A DNA stretch of 64,000 nucleotides from Paenibacillus dokdonensis (GCF_004916975.1 NZ_STGQ01000001.1:1264993-1328992), one strand, 5' to 3'; positions 8,355-17,060 are shown, counted from the stretch's first letter. Notes: generated from the sequence alone by a model not told the origin. Numbers and translations: made by a program.

Positions 8355-10361
8355 GTGAATATCGGTTCGTTGATTCGTGGCCTGCTGGGTGAAACGAAAG
8401 CGGGTGACGCGAAGCAGCTGGATATGAAGACCGGCCAGGTGGTTAGAGGTGTGGTGCTCAGCGTCTCGGAGGATGGTCAGGAGGCTGTGGTACAGATCCA
8501 GGGCGTCAAGGTAAGGGCGGCGCTGGAGACACCTATGCAGGCCGGTCAAGCCACGCTGCTGCAAGTACAGCCGCCTGCAGAGAACGGGATGATGGTGCTC
8601 AAACCGCTTGCAGAATCGCCGTATCTAGCCCTGCCAACCCAGTCATTGGCGGATGTGTTGAGCTCATTAGGGCTGGCGGATACGGATGAAAGCCGGACAT
8701 TGGTTCAGGTGATGCAATCCAGCGGGGTACCTCTTACGAAGGAAAATGCGGAGCTGTTCAGTCGTATGATGCTGCAAAAGCCGGCATCGGTTCCGGCTGA
8801 GCAATGGATTCAGTCCGCTGCAATCGCCTTGCAGCGTGGATTGCCGGTAACGGCGGAGAGTATACGCGGACTTCAGCAGGCTGTTTTTGGCGCACCGATT
8901 CATGAGCTGTTGGCTGTGCTCGATGAGCATCTGGAAACAGCTCAGATGATGCCCATACCGACTAAACCTGCAGGAGAAAGCGGAGGAGCGGGCGAAGCAG
9001 CCCCAATGAACCGTTCAGTGCTGAACGGTGCTGCTCAAGCTGGAGCTTCGGCTCAGGCAAAAGCGGGCAAACAGCTGGAGGCTGCTATTAAGGGAGCTGC
9101 AGCCGAAGCAGGGAGCGCTGCAGCTGCAAAATCTGCAATGGCGGCTGACGATGCAGGCGGGCTGCAGCCGCTGATGGCGAAGCTGCAGCAGGTGCTGCAG
9201 CAGCTTCGCACCGCGCCGCTTGCAAGCGCGCCTGCCCTGGCTTCGCAGCAGGGCAATGCTGCAACGGCCGGCTCCGAAGCATCGCCGGCCGCAGTGACGC
9301 CGCCGCAGGGATCGGCGGCGCAGGCAGGCTCTGGCAGCCCGGCAGCGCCAGAGCCAAATCCGCCCCAGACCCACGCCGCGGAGCCGTGGGTGGGGCGGAT
9401 CCTGAAGCTGCTCGGTGCGGAGCACGAGCAGCAGGGGGTGCGCGGGGCCGGCATGCCGCCCGCGCAAGTGCCTGAAGCCGCGGCGGGGAACGCGCGGCTA
9501 GCAGCGGCTGCACCGGCCATCGGCCAGGGTGCAGTGCCGCAGGCAGCGGGCCAGGCGGAGCCGGGGCCCGCATCCTTGAGCGGCGGCGGCATGGCTGAAG
9601 CCGCCTCAGCCGCCGCAGCCGCTGCGCGGATGGCCGCGCCTTCGTCTGCGGGCGGCTCAGGCCCGCAGCCACCAGCCGTGGAATTCGCGGCCGGGCATGA
9701 TCTGCCGGCGCGCGGATTGCATGCTGCCGGTGTACAGGCGGCAGCCGCCTCGCCTCCGGCTGCAGAAACTTTCGGGATGCGCATGGAGCATGAACAGCAT
9801 CACACGAGTCCGCAGGACACGCTTAAAGGTATTTTGCTGCAGCTTGTGAACCATGATGAAGCACCGCAAGCGCTGAAGGACGCGGCACAGCAGTTGATTT
9901 CCCATCTGACGGGCCAGCAGCTGCTGCTCAATACGGACCGGACCGCACCGTTTGCCCAGGTCACTTTATTCCTGCCGCTGAACGGTCCGGATGGTCAGGA
10001 AACCGCCTCTGTCCAGATCCAATCCCGCCGTGGTCCCAAAGGTGAACTGGATGCTTCCAACTGCCGCCTGTGGTTTGATTTGCAGATGAAGCATCTGGGC
10101 CAAACGCTGGTGGATGTACAGGTTGTGGACCGGATTGTCAGCTTAAAGGTGCATAACGATCATGATTGGGCCGGAGAACTGTTGATGAACCACAGGGAGG
10201 AAATATCCGGAGCGATGGAATCACTTGGTTACCAGCTGCTGACATTGAAGGCAGAGCCCATACCTGAGAAAGCGGCGGATTCGAGGCAAGGTCCAGCAGG
10301 GGCTGCTTCGGTTAATGATTATGTACCCCGGAGCTATAAAGGGGTGGATTTCAAGGTATGA
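8355..10361 (+). CDS. FliK-like (Flg_hook C-terminal) protein, YlqG position
   Basis: A 668-aa protein in the place of B. subtilis ylqG. Residues 1-90 form a beta-rich N-terminal part (GQVVRGVVLSVSEDGQEAVV). Residues about 200-480 are an Ala/Gly/Pro-rich low-complexity linker coded by very GC-rich DNA (roughly 8,990-9,780), unlike its neighbours. Residues about 490-640 resemble the FliK C-terminal hook domain (TLFLPLNGPDG ... LWFDLQMKHLGQTLVDVQVV). FliK proteins set hook length and switch export specificity. Whether this one works in flagellar export or has drifted is unknown. Its stop overlaps the next start by four bases, and the next gene encodes an FlhB tail, FliK's partner. Confidence 0.75.
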   Translation: MNIGSLIRGLLGETKAGDAKQLDMKTGQVVRGVVLSVSEDGQEAVVQIQGVKVRAALETPMQAGQATLLQVQPPAENGMMVLKPLAESPYLALPTQSLADVLSSLGLADTDESRTLVQVMQSSGVPLTKENAELFSRMMLQKPASVPAEQWIQSAAIALQRGLPVTAESIRGLQQAVFGAPIHELLAVLDEHLETAQMMPIPTKPAGESGGAGEAAPMNRSVLNGAAQAGASAQAKAGKQLEAAIKGAAAEAGSAAAAKSAMAADDAGGLQPLMAKLQQVLQQLRTAPLASAPALASQQGNAATAGSEASPAAVTPPQGSAAQAGSGSPAAPEPNPPQTHAAEPWVGRILKLLGAEHEQQGVRGAGMPPAQVPEAAAGNARLAAAAPAIGQGAVPQAAGQAEPGPASLSGGGMAEAASAAAAAARMAAPSSAGGSGPQPPAVEFAAGHDLPARGLHAAGVQAAAASPPAAETFGMRMEHEQHHTSPQDTLKGILLQLVNHDEAPQALKDAAQQLISHLTGQQLLLNTDRTAPFAQVTLFLPLNGPDGQETASVQIQSRRGPKGELDASNCRLWFDLQMKHLGQTLVDVQVVDRIVSLKVHNDHDWAGELLMNHREEISGAMESLGYQLLTLKAEPIPEKAADSRQGPAGAASVNDYVPRSYKGVDFKV

Positions 10362-10663
10362 GTGATACAACAAAGGAACCATCGTTATCGATGAAAAAGG
10401 CTGTTGCTCTCAAATATGCGCCGGGTGAAGCCGAAGCGCCCGTAGTGGCTGCCAAAGGCCGGGGCAAAATTGCCGAGTCGATACTTGAAAAGGCAAAGGA
10501 GCATGGAGTTCCTGTCCAGGAAGACGCCGCCCTGGTAGAGGTGTTGTCGAAGCTTGATCTGGATCAGCAGATTCCACCTGAGCTCTACCAGCTCGTAGCG
10601 GAGGTGCTAAGCTATATTTACCGTGCGGACCGGTCGGTACGGGAAAGGGAGAATGAATGGTAG
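10358..10663 (+). CDS. FlhB C-terminal-like protein (YlqH type)
   Basis: A 101-aa protein matching the cytoplasmic tail of the flagellar export gate protein FlhB: AVALKYAPGEAEAPVVAAKG corresponds to the beta strands around the NPTH site, followed by an ILEKAKEHGVPVQEDAALVE helix and a QIPPELYQLVAEVLSYIYR end. The NPTH autocleavage motif itself is not present. The start overlaps the FliK-like stop (ATGA). FliK and FlhB interact in flagellar export, so the pair may be a detached regulatory duo. Known in B. subtilis as ylqH/fhlB, function not established. Confidence 0.85.
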   Translation: MSDTTKEPSLSMKKAVALKYAPGEAEAPVVAAKGRGKIAESILEKAKEHGVPVQEDAALVEVLSKLDLDQQIPPELYQLVAEVLSYIYRADRSVRERENEW

Positions 10664-11043
10664 AACGGATGAACAGGGAAAAGGATAACCGCCGCCAGAA
10701 AGGTGCGGTGGCAGAACAAGCTGCCTGCGACTATCTGGCTTCCCGGGGTTATACCATAAAAGAACGTAATTGGCGCTGTCGCAGCGGTGAACTCGATATT
10801 GTCGCTGAGTTTGGACGTATATTGGTTATCGTAGAGGTTCGGAGCCGGAGTGTCGGTACCCGCTACGGAACCGCTGCGGAATCCGTCGATTATCGTAAAG
10901 TCAGACAGGTACGGAGCACGGCCTTGGCCTACCTTCATTATAGGCAGGAGGAGGAAAGGGAGCTTCGTTTTGATGTCGTGGCGATTGAACTGGATGGGGG
11001 TCTGAATACGGCGAACCTTCAGCATATCGAAGCGGCTTTTTAG
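10657..11043 (+). CDS. yraN: UPF0102 (YraN) family nuclease-like protein
   Basis: A 128-aa protein with the restriction-endonuclease-like core of YraN: KGAVAEQAACDYLASRGYTI, then NWRCRSGELDIVAE and VIVEVRSRS, which together give the E...D...ExK-like layout of the fold. Function is not established; it is usually found beside comM or rnhB and is often presumed to act on branched DNA. The ATG 10657 overlaps the previous gene; an internal ATG at 10669 is an alternative start. No SD clearly decides between them. Confidence 0.88.
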   Translation: MVERMNREKDNRRQKGAVAEQAACDYLASRGYTIKERNWRCRSGELDIVAEFGRILVIVEVRSRSVGTRYGTAAESVDYRKVRQVRSTALAYLHYRQEEERELRFDVVAIELDGGLNTANLQHIEAAF

Positions 11044-11105
11044 TGACGGGATTCTGAAGCATCAGTAACAAGAATAGTATGATTAGATGGACAGACCGGT
11101 TGAGA

Positions 11106-11140
11106 AAAGACTTCCCAAGCAGTAACAGGAAGTCTTTTGT
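11106..11140 (+). terminator. Terminator after yraN
   Basis: AAAGACTTCC (11106-11115) pairs with GGAAGTCTTTT (11128-11138), followed by a T-rich tail. It ends the rnhB-yraN run. Confidence 0.75.
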
Positions 11141-11253
11141 GTATGGTATGGATTTTATATACATAGTGTTTTTTGCAGAGCGGGAGCCCGCCATAACAGT
11201 CCCCATGATTCCCGGCAATGATTTATCAATTGTCTATAGAGGGGAATAGAAAT

Positions 11254-12280
11254 ATGTTTTTTTTCAGAAAGACACCTAAAATTAGCAGCAGCTCCCGATC
11301 AGTTTCATGTCTTGAAAAGATTGAAATCGGCGGTACGGAGCAGTGGCTCTTAATGAGGGGGAAAAGCGTCAGATTGCCTGTAATGCTGTGGCTGCATGGC
11401 GGGCCCGGTTCTGCGCAGATAGGCTTTGCTCCTTATTTCCAGCGGGAACTGGAGCAGCACTTTGTGGTCGTAAACTGGGATCAGCGGGGAGCAGGTCTGT
11501 CATACCGCAAGAATATAAGCACAGATACGATGAACGTAGATCAGTTTATTGCTGATGCACGCGAGGTAACGGAATACCTTCAGGACAAATTCCGCCAGAA
11601 TAAAATTTTTATCGTGGGCCATTCTTGGGGCAGCATTTTAGGCATTAAACTGGCTGAGCGCTATCCGGAGTTATATCATGCTTATATTGGAATTGGTCAG
11701 GTCGTTCATATGGTGAAAGGTGAGCGGTTGTCATACGAATATACACTCCGTGAAGCAAAAGAGGCCGGTCATGCGAAAGCAAAGCGGGAGCTCCTGGCGC
11801 TTGAAGAGGATTTCTTCTATGATTACCGAAAGCTTGCCACTCAGCGCAAATGGCTTGGACGCTTCAAGGGTGTCATGTATCGGCAGCCTATGGAAAAAGT
11901 CATTGTGCCCCGGATGATCCGTTCATCGGAATACAAACCTTATGGATATGATCCGGTTTATAAAGGGATCTCGATTTTCCATTAAACATATGTGGGCGGA
12001 AGTATGCAATATCAACCTTGAGAAAGTCACCCATCTGCAGATTCCGGTATTTCTATGCATGGGCAGGCATGATTACAATACGCCGTTTGAATTGGCGGAG
12101 GCATTTTTCAATAATCTAAAGGCACCTCTTAAGACATGGGAGTGGTTCGAGGAATCGGCGCATTGTCCGAATTTTGAAGAACCTGAGAAATTTAACAAGC
12201 ATCTAATCTATTTACTACGACATGAAATGGATGGATTGTCTGTTACGAATACTGCAGATCACAAGATGAGGACTCCATGA
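11254..12280 (+). pseudogene. Alpha/beta hydrolase (prolyl iminopeptidase-like), split by one frameshift
   Basis: Two overlapping frames together give one hydrolase of about 342 aa. The first frame carries WLHGGPGS (oxyanion loop), VVNWDQRGAG and the nucleophile elbow GHSWGS (Ser about residue 128). It stops at 11985. The second frame (from about 11,970) continues with the acid region FLCMGRHDYNTP and a C-terminal ESAHCPNFEEP histidine. The two join if a single base near 11,972-11,978 is removed, giving GISFSIKHMW. The start ATG 11254 has AGAGGGG at a 9-base distance. Either a real inactivating insertion or a sequencing error. The truncated first product lacks the Asp and His of the triad. 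Confidence 0.75.
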
Positions 12281-12293
12281 GCCCTCATCTTGT
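12261..12293. terminator. Terminator between the hydrolase and comM
   Basis: Perfect 11-bp stem ACAAGATGAGG (12261-12271) with CCTCATCTTGT (12283-12293). It lies between convergent genes and may act in both directions. Confidence 0.75.
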
Positions 12294-12314
12294 TTGTTAG
12301 GATATAAATCAACA

Positions 12315-12806
12315 TTAGGTGAAGATCTCTACCTGCGGCCGGTCCAGATTCCGGTACTGAATCGCCTCAGCGACATGGATAGATTTGATCTCTTCATGTC
12401 CGTCCAGATCTGCAATGGTGCGTGCAAGCTTTAAGATGCGATCATAGGCCCTCATACTGAGTCCCAACGCTTCGATAGTCTGATGGAGCATGTCGGAGGT
12501 GCCTGAGTCCAGCTTGGCAAAACGCCGGAGTGCGCTGCCCGTCAGCTCACTGTTCCAGCCAATATGAGGAAGTTTAGTATAACGCCCCAGTTGTCTTGCA
12601 TGAGTTTCAAGCACCTGTGCGCGCATGTCTGCGGAAGAAAGGCTGAATTTCTCCCTCGTCCATTCCTTAGGCCGGGGAACGTCGACCTGAAGATCTATCC
12701 GGTCCAGCAGCGGACCAGAGATTTTGGAACGGTACTGTCCTATCCGTGCAGGACTGCAGGTACAGTGATGACCCGGATGATCGCTTCCCAGATATCCGCA
12801 CGGACA
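12315..12806 (-). pseudogene. comM: ComM/YifB Mg-chelatase-like ATPase, 3' fragment cut by the prophage
   Basis: Read on the minus strand, the frame gives CPCGYLGSDHPGHHCTC then SPARIGQYRSKISGPLLDRI and runs to the normal end, that is, the last 164 or so residues of ComM/YifB. Homology starts abruptly inside the conserved NPCPCG motif at about 12,806; the N and P codons expected next are replaced by recombinase coding sequence. ComM is a hexameric branch-migration helicase that helps integrate transforming DNA in naturally competent bacteria. The 5' part of the gene must lie beyond the right end of the window. The cell therefore lacks an intact ComM while the prophage is inserted. Confidence 0.88.
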
Positions 12807-14431
12807 ACCGTGCGGTTATTACCTTTGGCACGCTTAAAGGAATATCGAACATTGACTGATGCTTTAGGCCTTCCTCCAGATGGAGAGGGAATCGTAGTGA
12901 TCACAATTTCCTGAACAAGCGTTTTGATGATCCCACGCCGTATTTCGAAAGAAGGATCATTTCCTAATTTACTTCGGAGGTTTATGAGTAATTCTTCAGC
13001 AGATGTGAAATCCTTACTAAGATCATCTTCGGCATGTATTAAAACATCAATTTCGCGCAACCTACTCTCAAGTGCTGCTGTTTCTGTCATGATCTCCTGC
13101 AGCTGCTTTTCAACATCAAATGCAGTGATCATCTTTTGACGGTAAAGAGAAAGGATGCCCTGACGCTCATCTTGTTTGTCGGTGATGCTTTTCTGTACGA
13201 TCTCTTTCTCCGATAGATAATCTCCAATTTTTGATTTTCTGATTTCCATCCCGGCATTCATTTGTTCAAGCGCATCACCAGGATGTTGGATAAATTGAAC
13301 ACATTCTTCCCAAACCATATCTTCTATCCATTTAGCAGGTATATTCTTGGATTGGCACTTGCCCTGTAGAGGTCCCTTGTAAGCTGTTTTTCCACCGCAT
13401 GTGTAATATGCAGTCGGTTTACGGCCAGCGCCGGTATAAGATGTACCGTGATAGGTCAAACCACAACATCCGCATTTAATAAGTCCACGCAACAGGTAGT
13501 CTCTGGTCTGGTTTCTGAACGCTTCAATTTGGTTGTTTCGAAGCGCGATCTGTGCTTTATCCCATAACTCTTCAGAGACAATCGCCGGCACTTCTCTTTC
13601 TATAAGCTCTCGCTCCTTTTTTGATCTTTTACCGTATATATGCAACCCTTTATATGTCGTGCTCTTTATCATGGAACCGATCCTGCCAGGGGTCCATACG
13701 CCAGCTGTATTTTCTTTACGTTTACCTTTCTTAATTTTACGACCGTCCTTAACATACGACGGTGGAATTTTAAGAGAATTAAAGTAATCGGCAACTTTGA
13801 TGGTGGACCATTCCTCATCACCGACTAAATGATACATTAACTGAACCACGCCAGCTTCAGATAATTCTTCTTTACCAGGGAGAGGGTCATGATTGATTTG
13901 TAGGAATTTATCGATAACCACGTATCCAAAAGGCACTATTCCACCAAGCCATTGACCAAGTCGAGCAACACGATTGGCTCCGTGCCAGAAGGTCTCAAGC
14001 AACGTGTCACGGTCAAATTCAGCTTGTCCTGCTAGCAGCGTAATAACAAATCTGCCCATTGGAGTACTGGTGTCGAAAGGTTCCGTCATCGATTTAATGG
14101 TTACGCCATATTCTTCAAGCTGGTAAATAGCATCGAGCGTAACCCGCGCCTTTCGACCAAGGCGTTTCATGTTATAAATCAGTACGGTTTTGAATTTGCC
14201 TGCTTTCGCATCCTCTAAAAGTCGATTACCTTCTGGGCGTTCATGTAGAGGGATCGTACCAGTAACTCCGTCATCTTTGTACCAATCGATTATATTTAAT
14301 CCATGGAGCTCACAGTATTTATTTGCGAATTCGATCTGGCTTTGAATAGTTTCGCGTTCTTGTTGATCATCAGAAGATACACGAGGATATACGACAACAT
14401 CTTTGGATTGATTTTCAGCAAAATTGAACAT
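12740..14431 (-). CDS. Large serine recombinase (phage integrase, 563 aa)
   Basis: Catalyses site-specific insertion and excision of the prophage. The resolvase domain (about 10-150) has catalytic Ser19 in YPRVSSDDQQ and the YNMKRLGRKAR and LLAGQAEFDRD motifs. The recombinase domain follows (GGIVPFGYVV onward). A zinc ribbon with CGCCG and a later TCGG/CQSKN cysteine group lies near 320-370, and a coiled-coil segment near 390-470. The start ATG 14431 has AGGAGGG at 8 bases. The last 22 or so codons (from about TVVRADIWEAI) lie in comM-derived DNA, so the C-terminus in the integrated state differs from that of the excised phage. Adjacent to the attachment site, as usual for LSR phages. Confidence 0.95.
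   Translation of the reverse strand: MFNFAENQSKDVVVYPRVSSDDQQERETIQSQIEFANKYCELHGLNIIDWYKDDGVTGTIPLHERPEGNRLLEDAKAGKFKTVLIYNMKRLGRKARVTLDAIYQLEEYGVTIKSMTEPFDTSTPMGRFVITLLAGQAEFDRDTLLETFWHGANRVARLGQWLGGIVPFGYVVIDKFLQINHDPLPGKEELSEAGVVQLMYHLVGDEEWSTIKVADYFNSLKIPPSYVKDGRKIKKGKRKENTAGVWTPGRIGSMIKSTTYKGLHIYGKRSKKERELIEREVPAIVSEELWDKAQIALRNNQIEAFRNQTRDYLLRGLIKCGCCGLTYHGTSYTGAGRKPTAYYTCGGKTAYKGPLQGKCQSKNIPAKWIEDMVWEECVQFIQHPGDALEQMNAGMEIRKSKIGDYLSEKEIVQKSITDKQDERQGILSLYRQKMITAFDVEKQLQEIMTETAALESRLREIDVLIHAEDDLSKDFTSAEELLINLRSKLGNDPSFEIRRGIIKTLVQEIVITTIPSPSGGRPKASVNVRYSFKRAKGNNRTVVRADIWEAIIRVITVPAVLHG
12795..12812. other. Probable attL crossover region of the prophage
   Basis: Host comM coding similarity ends at the TGTCCGTGCGGATA stretch (minus strand, about 12,795-12,808), and phage sequence (the recombinase gene) continues without a gap. 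The exact core dinucleotide cannot be read without attR, which is outside the window. Confidence 0.6.
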
Positions 14432-14445
14432 TGATTTGATCCCTC

Positions 14446-15327
14446 CTAAAATCCTCTTTCAAGCTCCAGAAATTGCTCAACATCCTTCATCTGCAGCACA
14501 AAACGTTTAGAAGTCCGTCCATATAATAGGCTCAGAGTTGGAAAGTTCAGTCCGATCTTGTCATCTTTATATTTCAGGTCCCTGACAGATAACTGCGTGC
14601 ATTTATATCCGTAAAAATCCTCAATCTCCAGTTCATCGAAGTGGCTATCTTCAGAAAAGTAAAATTCCCCTGAAGAATTCATTGTTGCTGAATCAACCTC
14701 AATTACGATTTGAGATGGACCTGACACATCAGCGCTTGAGTCATAATAAGAAAACAATTTGATATTTTGAATAGAGGGTTCCTCCTTCGAAGCAAATCCG
14801 CTAACGCTAGCATTATTCTGTTCAGCCAAAACAGAATCGATGGCACCTTGAAATTCTCTACGATGGATTTGATTTAGACGTAGCTCGGCCATTCTTCTTG
14901 GGATAGCAAATGTTCTGGAGAGATATTCGATTGCCTTATCCTTTTGGGGAGGCATATGTAATTTTGAAATCATTAATATTGGCATGGCAGCGTATAGGAC
15001 GAATTGCTCTGCTTCGTCTTCTTGTCCTTTTGTAAAAAGCTCAGGTAGCTTTGTTTGGTTACCAACATGACGCAAGAGATGGCAGAGCTCATGAAGAAAT
15101 GCCAACCATTGCAGAGTAGGGGAGAGTCTACTGTCGATAATCATGGTGTACATGTTTGAGTGAACCTCTAGCCCCTTGCTTTTGATTGGCTTGTAATAGA
15201 TCCATACATTAAATCGACGGGCCATATCGTCAATGTTTAAGAGTTCTACTGAATCAATCTGATGCTTGATATACAGTTCTTCAATCCACGTTTCCAGTGC
15301 AGTAAATTGATAATGTTTGATTTTCAT
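14446..15327 (-). CDS. ImmA/IrrE-family metallopeptidase
   Basis: A 293-aa protein with the zinc motif HELCH at residues 79-83 (HExxH) inside LQWLAFLHELCHLLRH, and an acidic third-ligand region GQEDEAEQFVLYAAMP about 25 residues later, which is the ImmA/IrrE layout. In ICEBs1 and phage phi105, ImmA cleaves the ImmR repressor to trigger excision or lysis. Here it lies in the same operon as the XRE repressor, two genes away. The C-terminal 120 residues are beta-rich and of unknown role, making it longer than ImmA proper. Start ATG 15327 follows AGGAGG. Confidence 0.85.
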   Translation of the reverse strand: MKIKHYQFTALETWIEELYIKHQIDSVELLNIDDMARRFNVWIYYKPIKSKGLEVHSNMYTMIIDSRLSPTLQWLAFLHELCHLLRHVGNQTKLPELFTKGQEDEAEQFVLYAAMPILMISKLHMPPQKDKAIEYLSRTFAIPRRMAELRLNQIHRREFQGAIDSVLAEQNNASVSGFASKEEPSIQNIKLFSYYDSSADVSGPSQIVIEVDSATMNSSGEFYFSEDSHFDELEIEDFYGYKCTQLSVRDLKYKDDKIGLNFPTLSLLYGRTSKRFVLQMKDVEQFLELERGF

Positions 15328-15398
15328 GGTGATTACCTCCTAGTGTAGAAACATATGTTCTGTTATGTGGTGAAAAGAAAAGCCATTGCTGGCTTGTT

Positions 15399-16499
15399 TC
15401 AGTTTTCAAATGATGGGCTCTCCCAATATGAATCAGCTATTTTAGGAATATTACTGGAAATAAAATCATTGTAGTTCACTTTGCTTCTTGTGTTTTTCGA
15501 AAGTGAAATTTTCATTACTGGATCGTAGGTTTTGTTTCCGTAAATATCTGTTACCGGAAAGATCATAATAAACTGAATGTTATTGAATTGGTCGCTTTTG
15601 TCTATCAATTCTAAGGTTTCAGTGATATTTACCCACATTGATTTCTTAATTAAATTATTGGTTAAGTTATCTTTTCCGTATATTTTTACAATAACATTCT
15701 TAGTCTTTTCGTTATAATCCAGTGATTTAATGCTTAAATCGCCATTAAAATCATTTTTATCACCAAAAGTCTTATTAATATAAGTTGTCAGTATTTCTTG
15801 AGGCGAAGGAGCCTGTGCCGTAAATAAATCATTCTTAAGGTGTATTGTAGAGATAAGATCAATAATTTTATTTATTGTTGAGGCTTCATCGGCGTTAGCT
15901 GAAGCATATGTTAACAAAAAAAATCTTTGCCCTACTGATTCAATAAGTTGGCTTGATGTAATGGTTGTTTTCAGTGATTCATCAAAATAACTTGTTGTTT
16001 GAATTCCAAATTTCGAAATAGGTGTATTAATTAAGTCCTTTTTATTTTCAACATACGACAATATTTTGAATTTACTGTAATCATCGTTGTTTCCAACTGA
16101 TTTATTGTAAACTTCCACATATTCTTTGGGTGTATGAACATTCAATGGTTTTAAAACAACTTGAACAGAAATGCTCTGACCTAAATGTTCATGATCGATT
16201 ATCTTAATCTTTGTTTCTAAATCAGATTGTTCTTTTGTATCTACAATCCAATTGGAAGGATAGGATATTGAAAAAAATTTATCCGAAAAAACTATATCGG
16301 ATATTTTTTGCTGGTTGCTTGTCTCTTCAAGACCCTCAGAGTTGTTTGAACGACTTTCCCCAGTAACTGGATTAGGTGCCAAATCATCTGAAGAGCGGTA
16401 AAACCATTCAGTTATTGAATTTCGATTTAGAAATAATAAAAAGAGAATCAATACGATCATTGGACCTAGCCAGCCCCAGTTAATTCTTCTACTAATCAT
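15399..16499 (-). CDS. Membrane-anchored protein in the immunity operon (366 aa)
   Basis: One N-terminal transmembrane helix (about residues 8-26, WLGPMIVLILFLLFL) is followed by a low-complexity linker and a large, presumably extracellular part. Residues about 70-215 begin with FFSISYPSNWIVDT, a pattern seen in PsbP/Mog1-like domains. A second beta-rich half (about 235-360) follows. The start ATG overlaps the repressor stop (TAATG), so the two are translationally coupled. No known phage immunity protein of this kind is recognised by eye. A surface sensor or superinfection-exclusion function is conceivable from context only. The coding DNA is more AT-rich than the surrounding lytic genes, as is common for lysogeny cargo. 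Confidence 0.7.
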   Translation of the reverse strand: MISRRINWGWLGPMIVLILFLLFLNRNSITEWFYRSSDDLAPNPVTGESRSNNSEGLEETSNQQKISDIVFSDKFFSISYPSNWIVDTKEQSDLETKIKIIDHEHLGQSISVQVVLKPLNVHTPKEYVEVYNKSVGNNDDYSKFKILSYVENKKDLINTPISKFGIQTTSYFDESLKTTITSSQLIESVGQRFFLLTYASANADEASTINKIIDLISTIHLKNDLFTAQAPSPQEILTTYINKTFGDKNDFNGDLSIKSLDYNEKTKNVIVKIYGKDNLTNNLIKKSMWVNITETLELIDKSDQFNNIQFIMIFPVTDIYGNKTYDPVMKISLSKNTRSKVNYNDFISSNIPKIADSYWESPSFEN

Positions 16500-16897
16500 T
16501 ATTCACCTTGCCGATCACCGGGTTTCCGGTCTTTTTCTGCTTCTTTAATAAATCTCCAAAACTGCAACAGTTCCTTTTTACGTTCTTCTGGAGCTTCAAG
16601 AAAATCTTTAAAGAAAACATTGTGATAAGGGTTATTTATGAACTCTTCAAATTCAGCGAGATCATTTGGATCAATTTCATGAGGAGTAGATGGATCGTTT
16701 GTTCTCCCCAATAAATAGTCTCCCGTCGTTTCTAGAACGTCTGCAAGCATTTTGAGGGAGTCAGGATCCGGTTTTCTGTCATTTGTTTCATAACGCGAAA
16801 GTTGCACAACAGTTAATCCTGTTTTAACGGCAAGATCTTTTTGCGTTATATTCCTTTTTTCCCTTAAATGTTTAATTCGTTCCCCTAAACTCTGCAT
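16499..16897 (-). CDS. XRE-family phage repressor (CI/ImmR-like, 132 aa)
   Basis: An N-terminal helix-turn-helix of the XRE/lambda-repressor type (residues 4-60: ITQKDLAVKTGLTVVQLSRY then ETNDRKPDPDSLKMLADVL) plus a short C-terminal part with an acidic FEEFINNP segment. It has no LexA-type peptidase domain, so inactivation probably needs the ImmA/IrrE protease of the same operon. It is transcribed leftward and divergently from the early genes. The 105 bp between them carries four copies of a GGTAA-type operator, the obvious binding sites. This is the likely lysogeny repressor. Confidence 0.88.
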   Translation of the reverse strand: MQSLGERIKHLREKRNITQKDLAVKTGLTVVQLSRYETNDRKPDPDSLKMLADVLETTGDYLLGRTNDPSTPHEIDPNDLAEFEEFINNPYHNVFFKDFLEAPEERKKELLQFWRFIKEAEKDRKPGDRQGE

Positions 16898-16938
16898 TAT
16901 GACGTTCTCCTTACAATAAAATATAAACTCATAATACC

Positions 16939-17043
16939 ATTACCAATATGGTAATAAAATCAACTTGCCAAAAAGGTAATAAAATAGTTGACATTACCGA
17001 TTTGGCAATATATAATCACATTAAGAGTTACCGAAACGGTAAT
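16939..17043. promoter_or_regulatory. Operator array O1-O4 (rTTrCCgawwyGGyAAt), plus O5 at 17268-17284
   Basis: Four 17-bp near-palindromes lie between the repressor and the cro-like gene: 16939-16955 (ATTACCAATATGGTAAT), 16964-16980, 16993-17009 and 17027-17043. Centres are 25, 29 and 34 bp apart. A fifth copy (GTTGCCGAAATGGTAAC, 17268-17284) lies inside the 3' part of the first early gene. Half sites are TTACC or TTGCC. O3 fills the spacer of the early promoter. The layout suits a repressor/Cro switch with possible looping to O5. Confidence 0.85.
16988..17016 (+). promoter_or_regulatory. Early rightward promoter (perfect SigA consensus)
   Basis: TTGACA (16988-16993), exactly 17 bases, TATAAT (17011-17016). 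Operator O3 occupies the spacer and O4 lies just downstream, so bound repressor would block polymerase. The first early gene starts 45 bases downstream. Confidence 0.9.
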
Positions 17044-17060
17044 AAACGGAGGTGATGTTC

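Noticed and set aside
9053..9784. A 243-codon open frame on the minus strand inside the FliK-like gene
   Set aside because: It results from the GC-rich, Ala/Pro-coding DNA; the product is low complexity with no SD and lies wholly inside a well-supported plus-strand gene.
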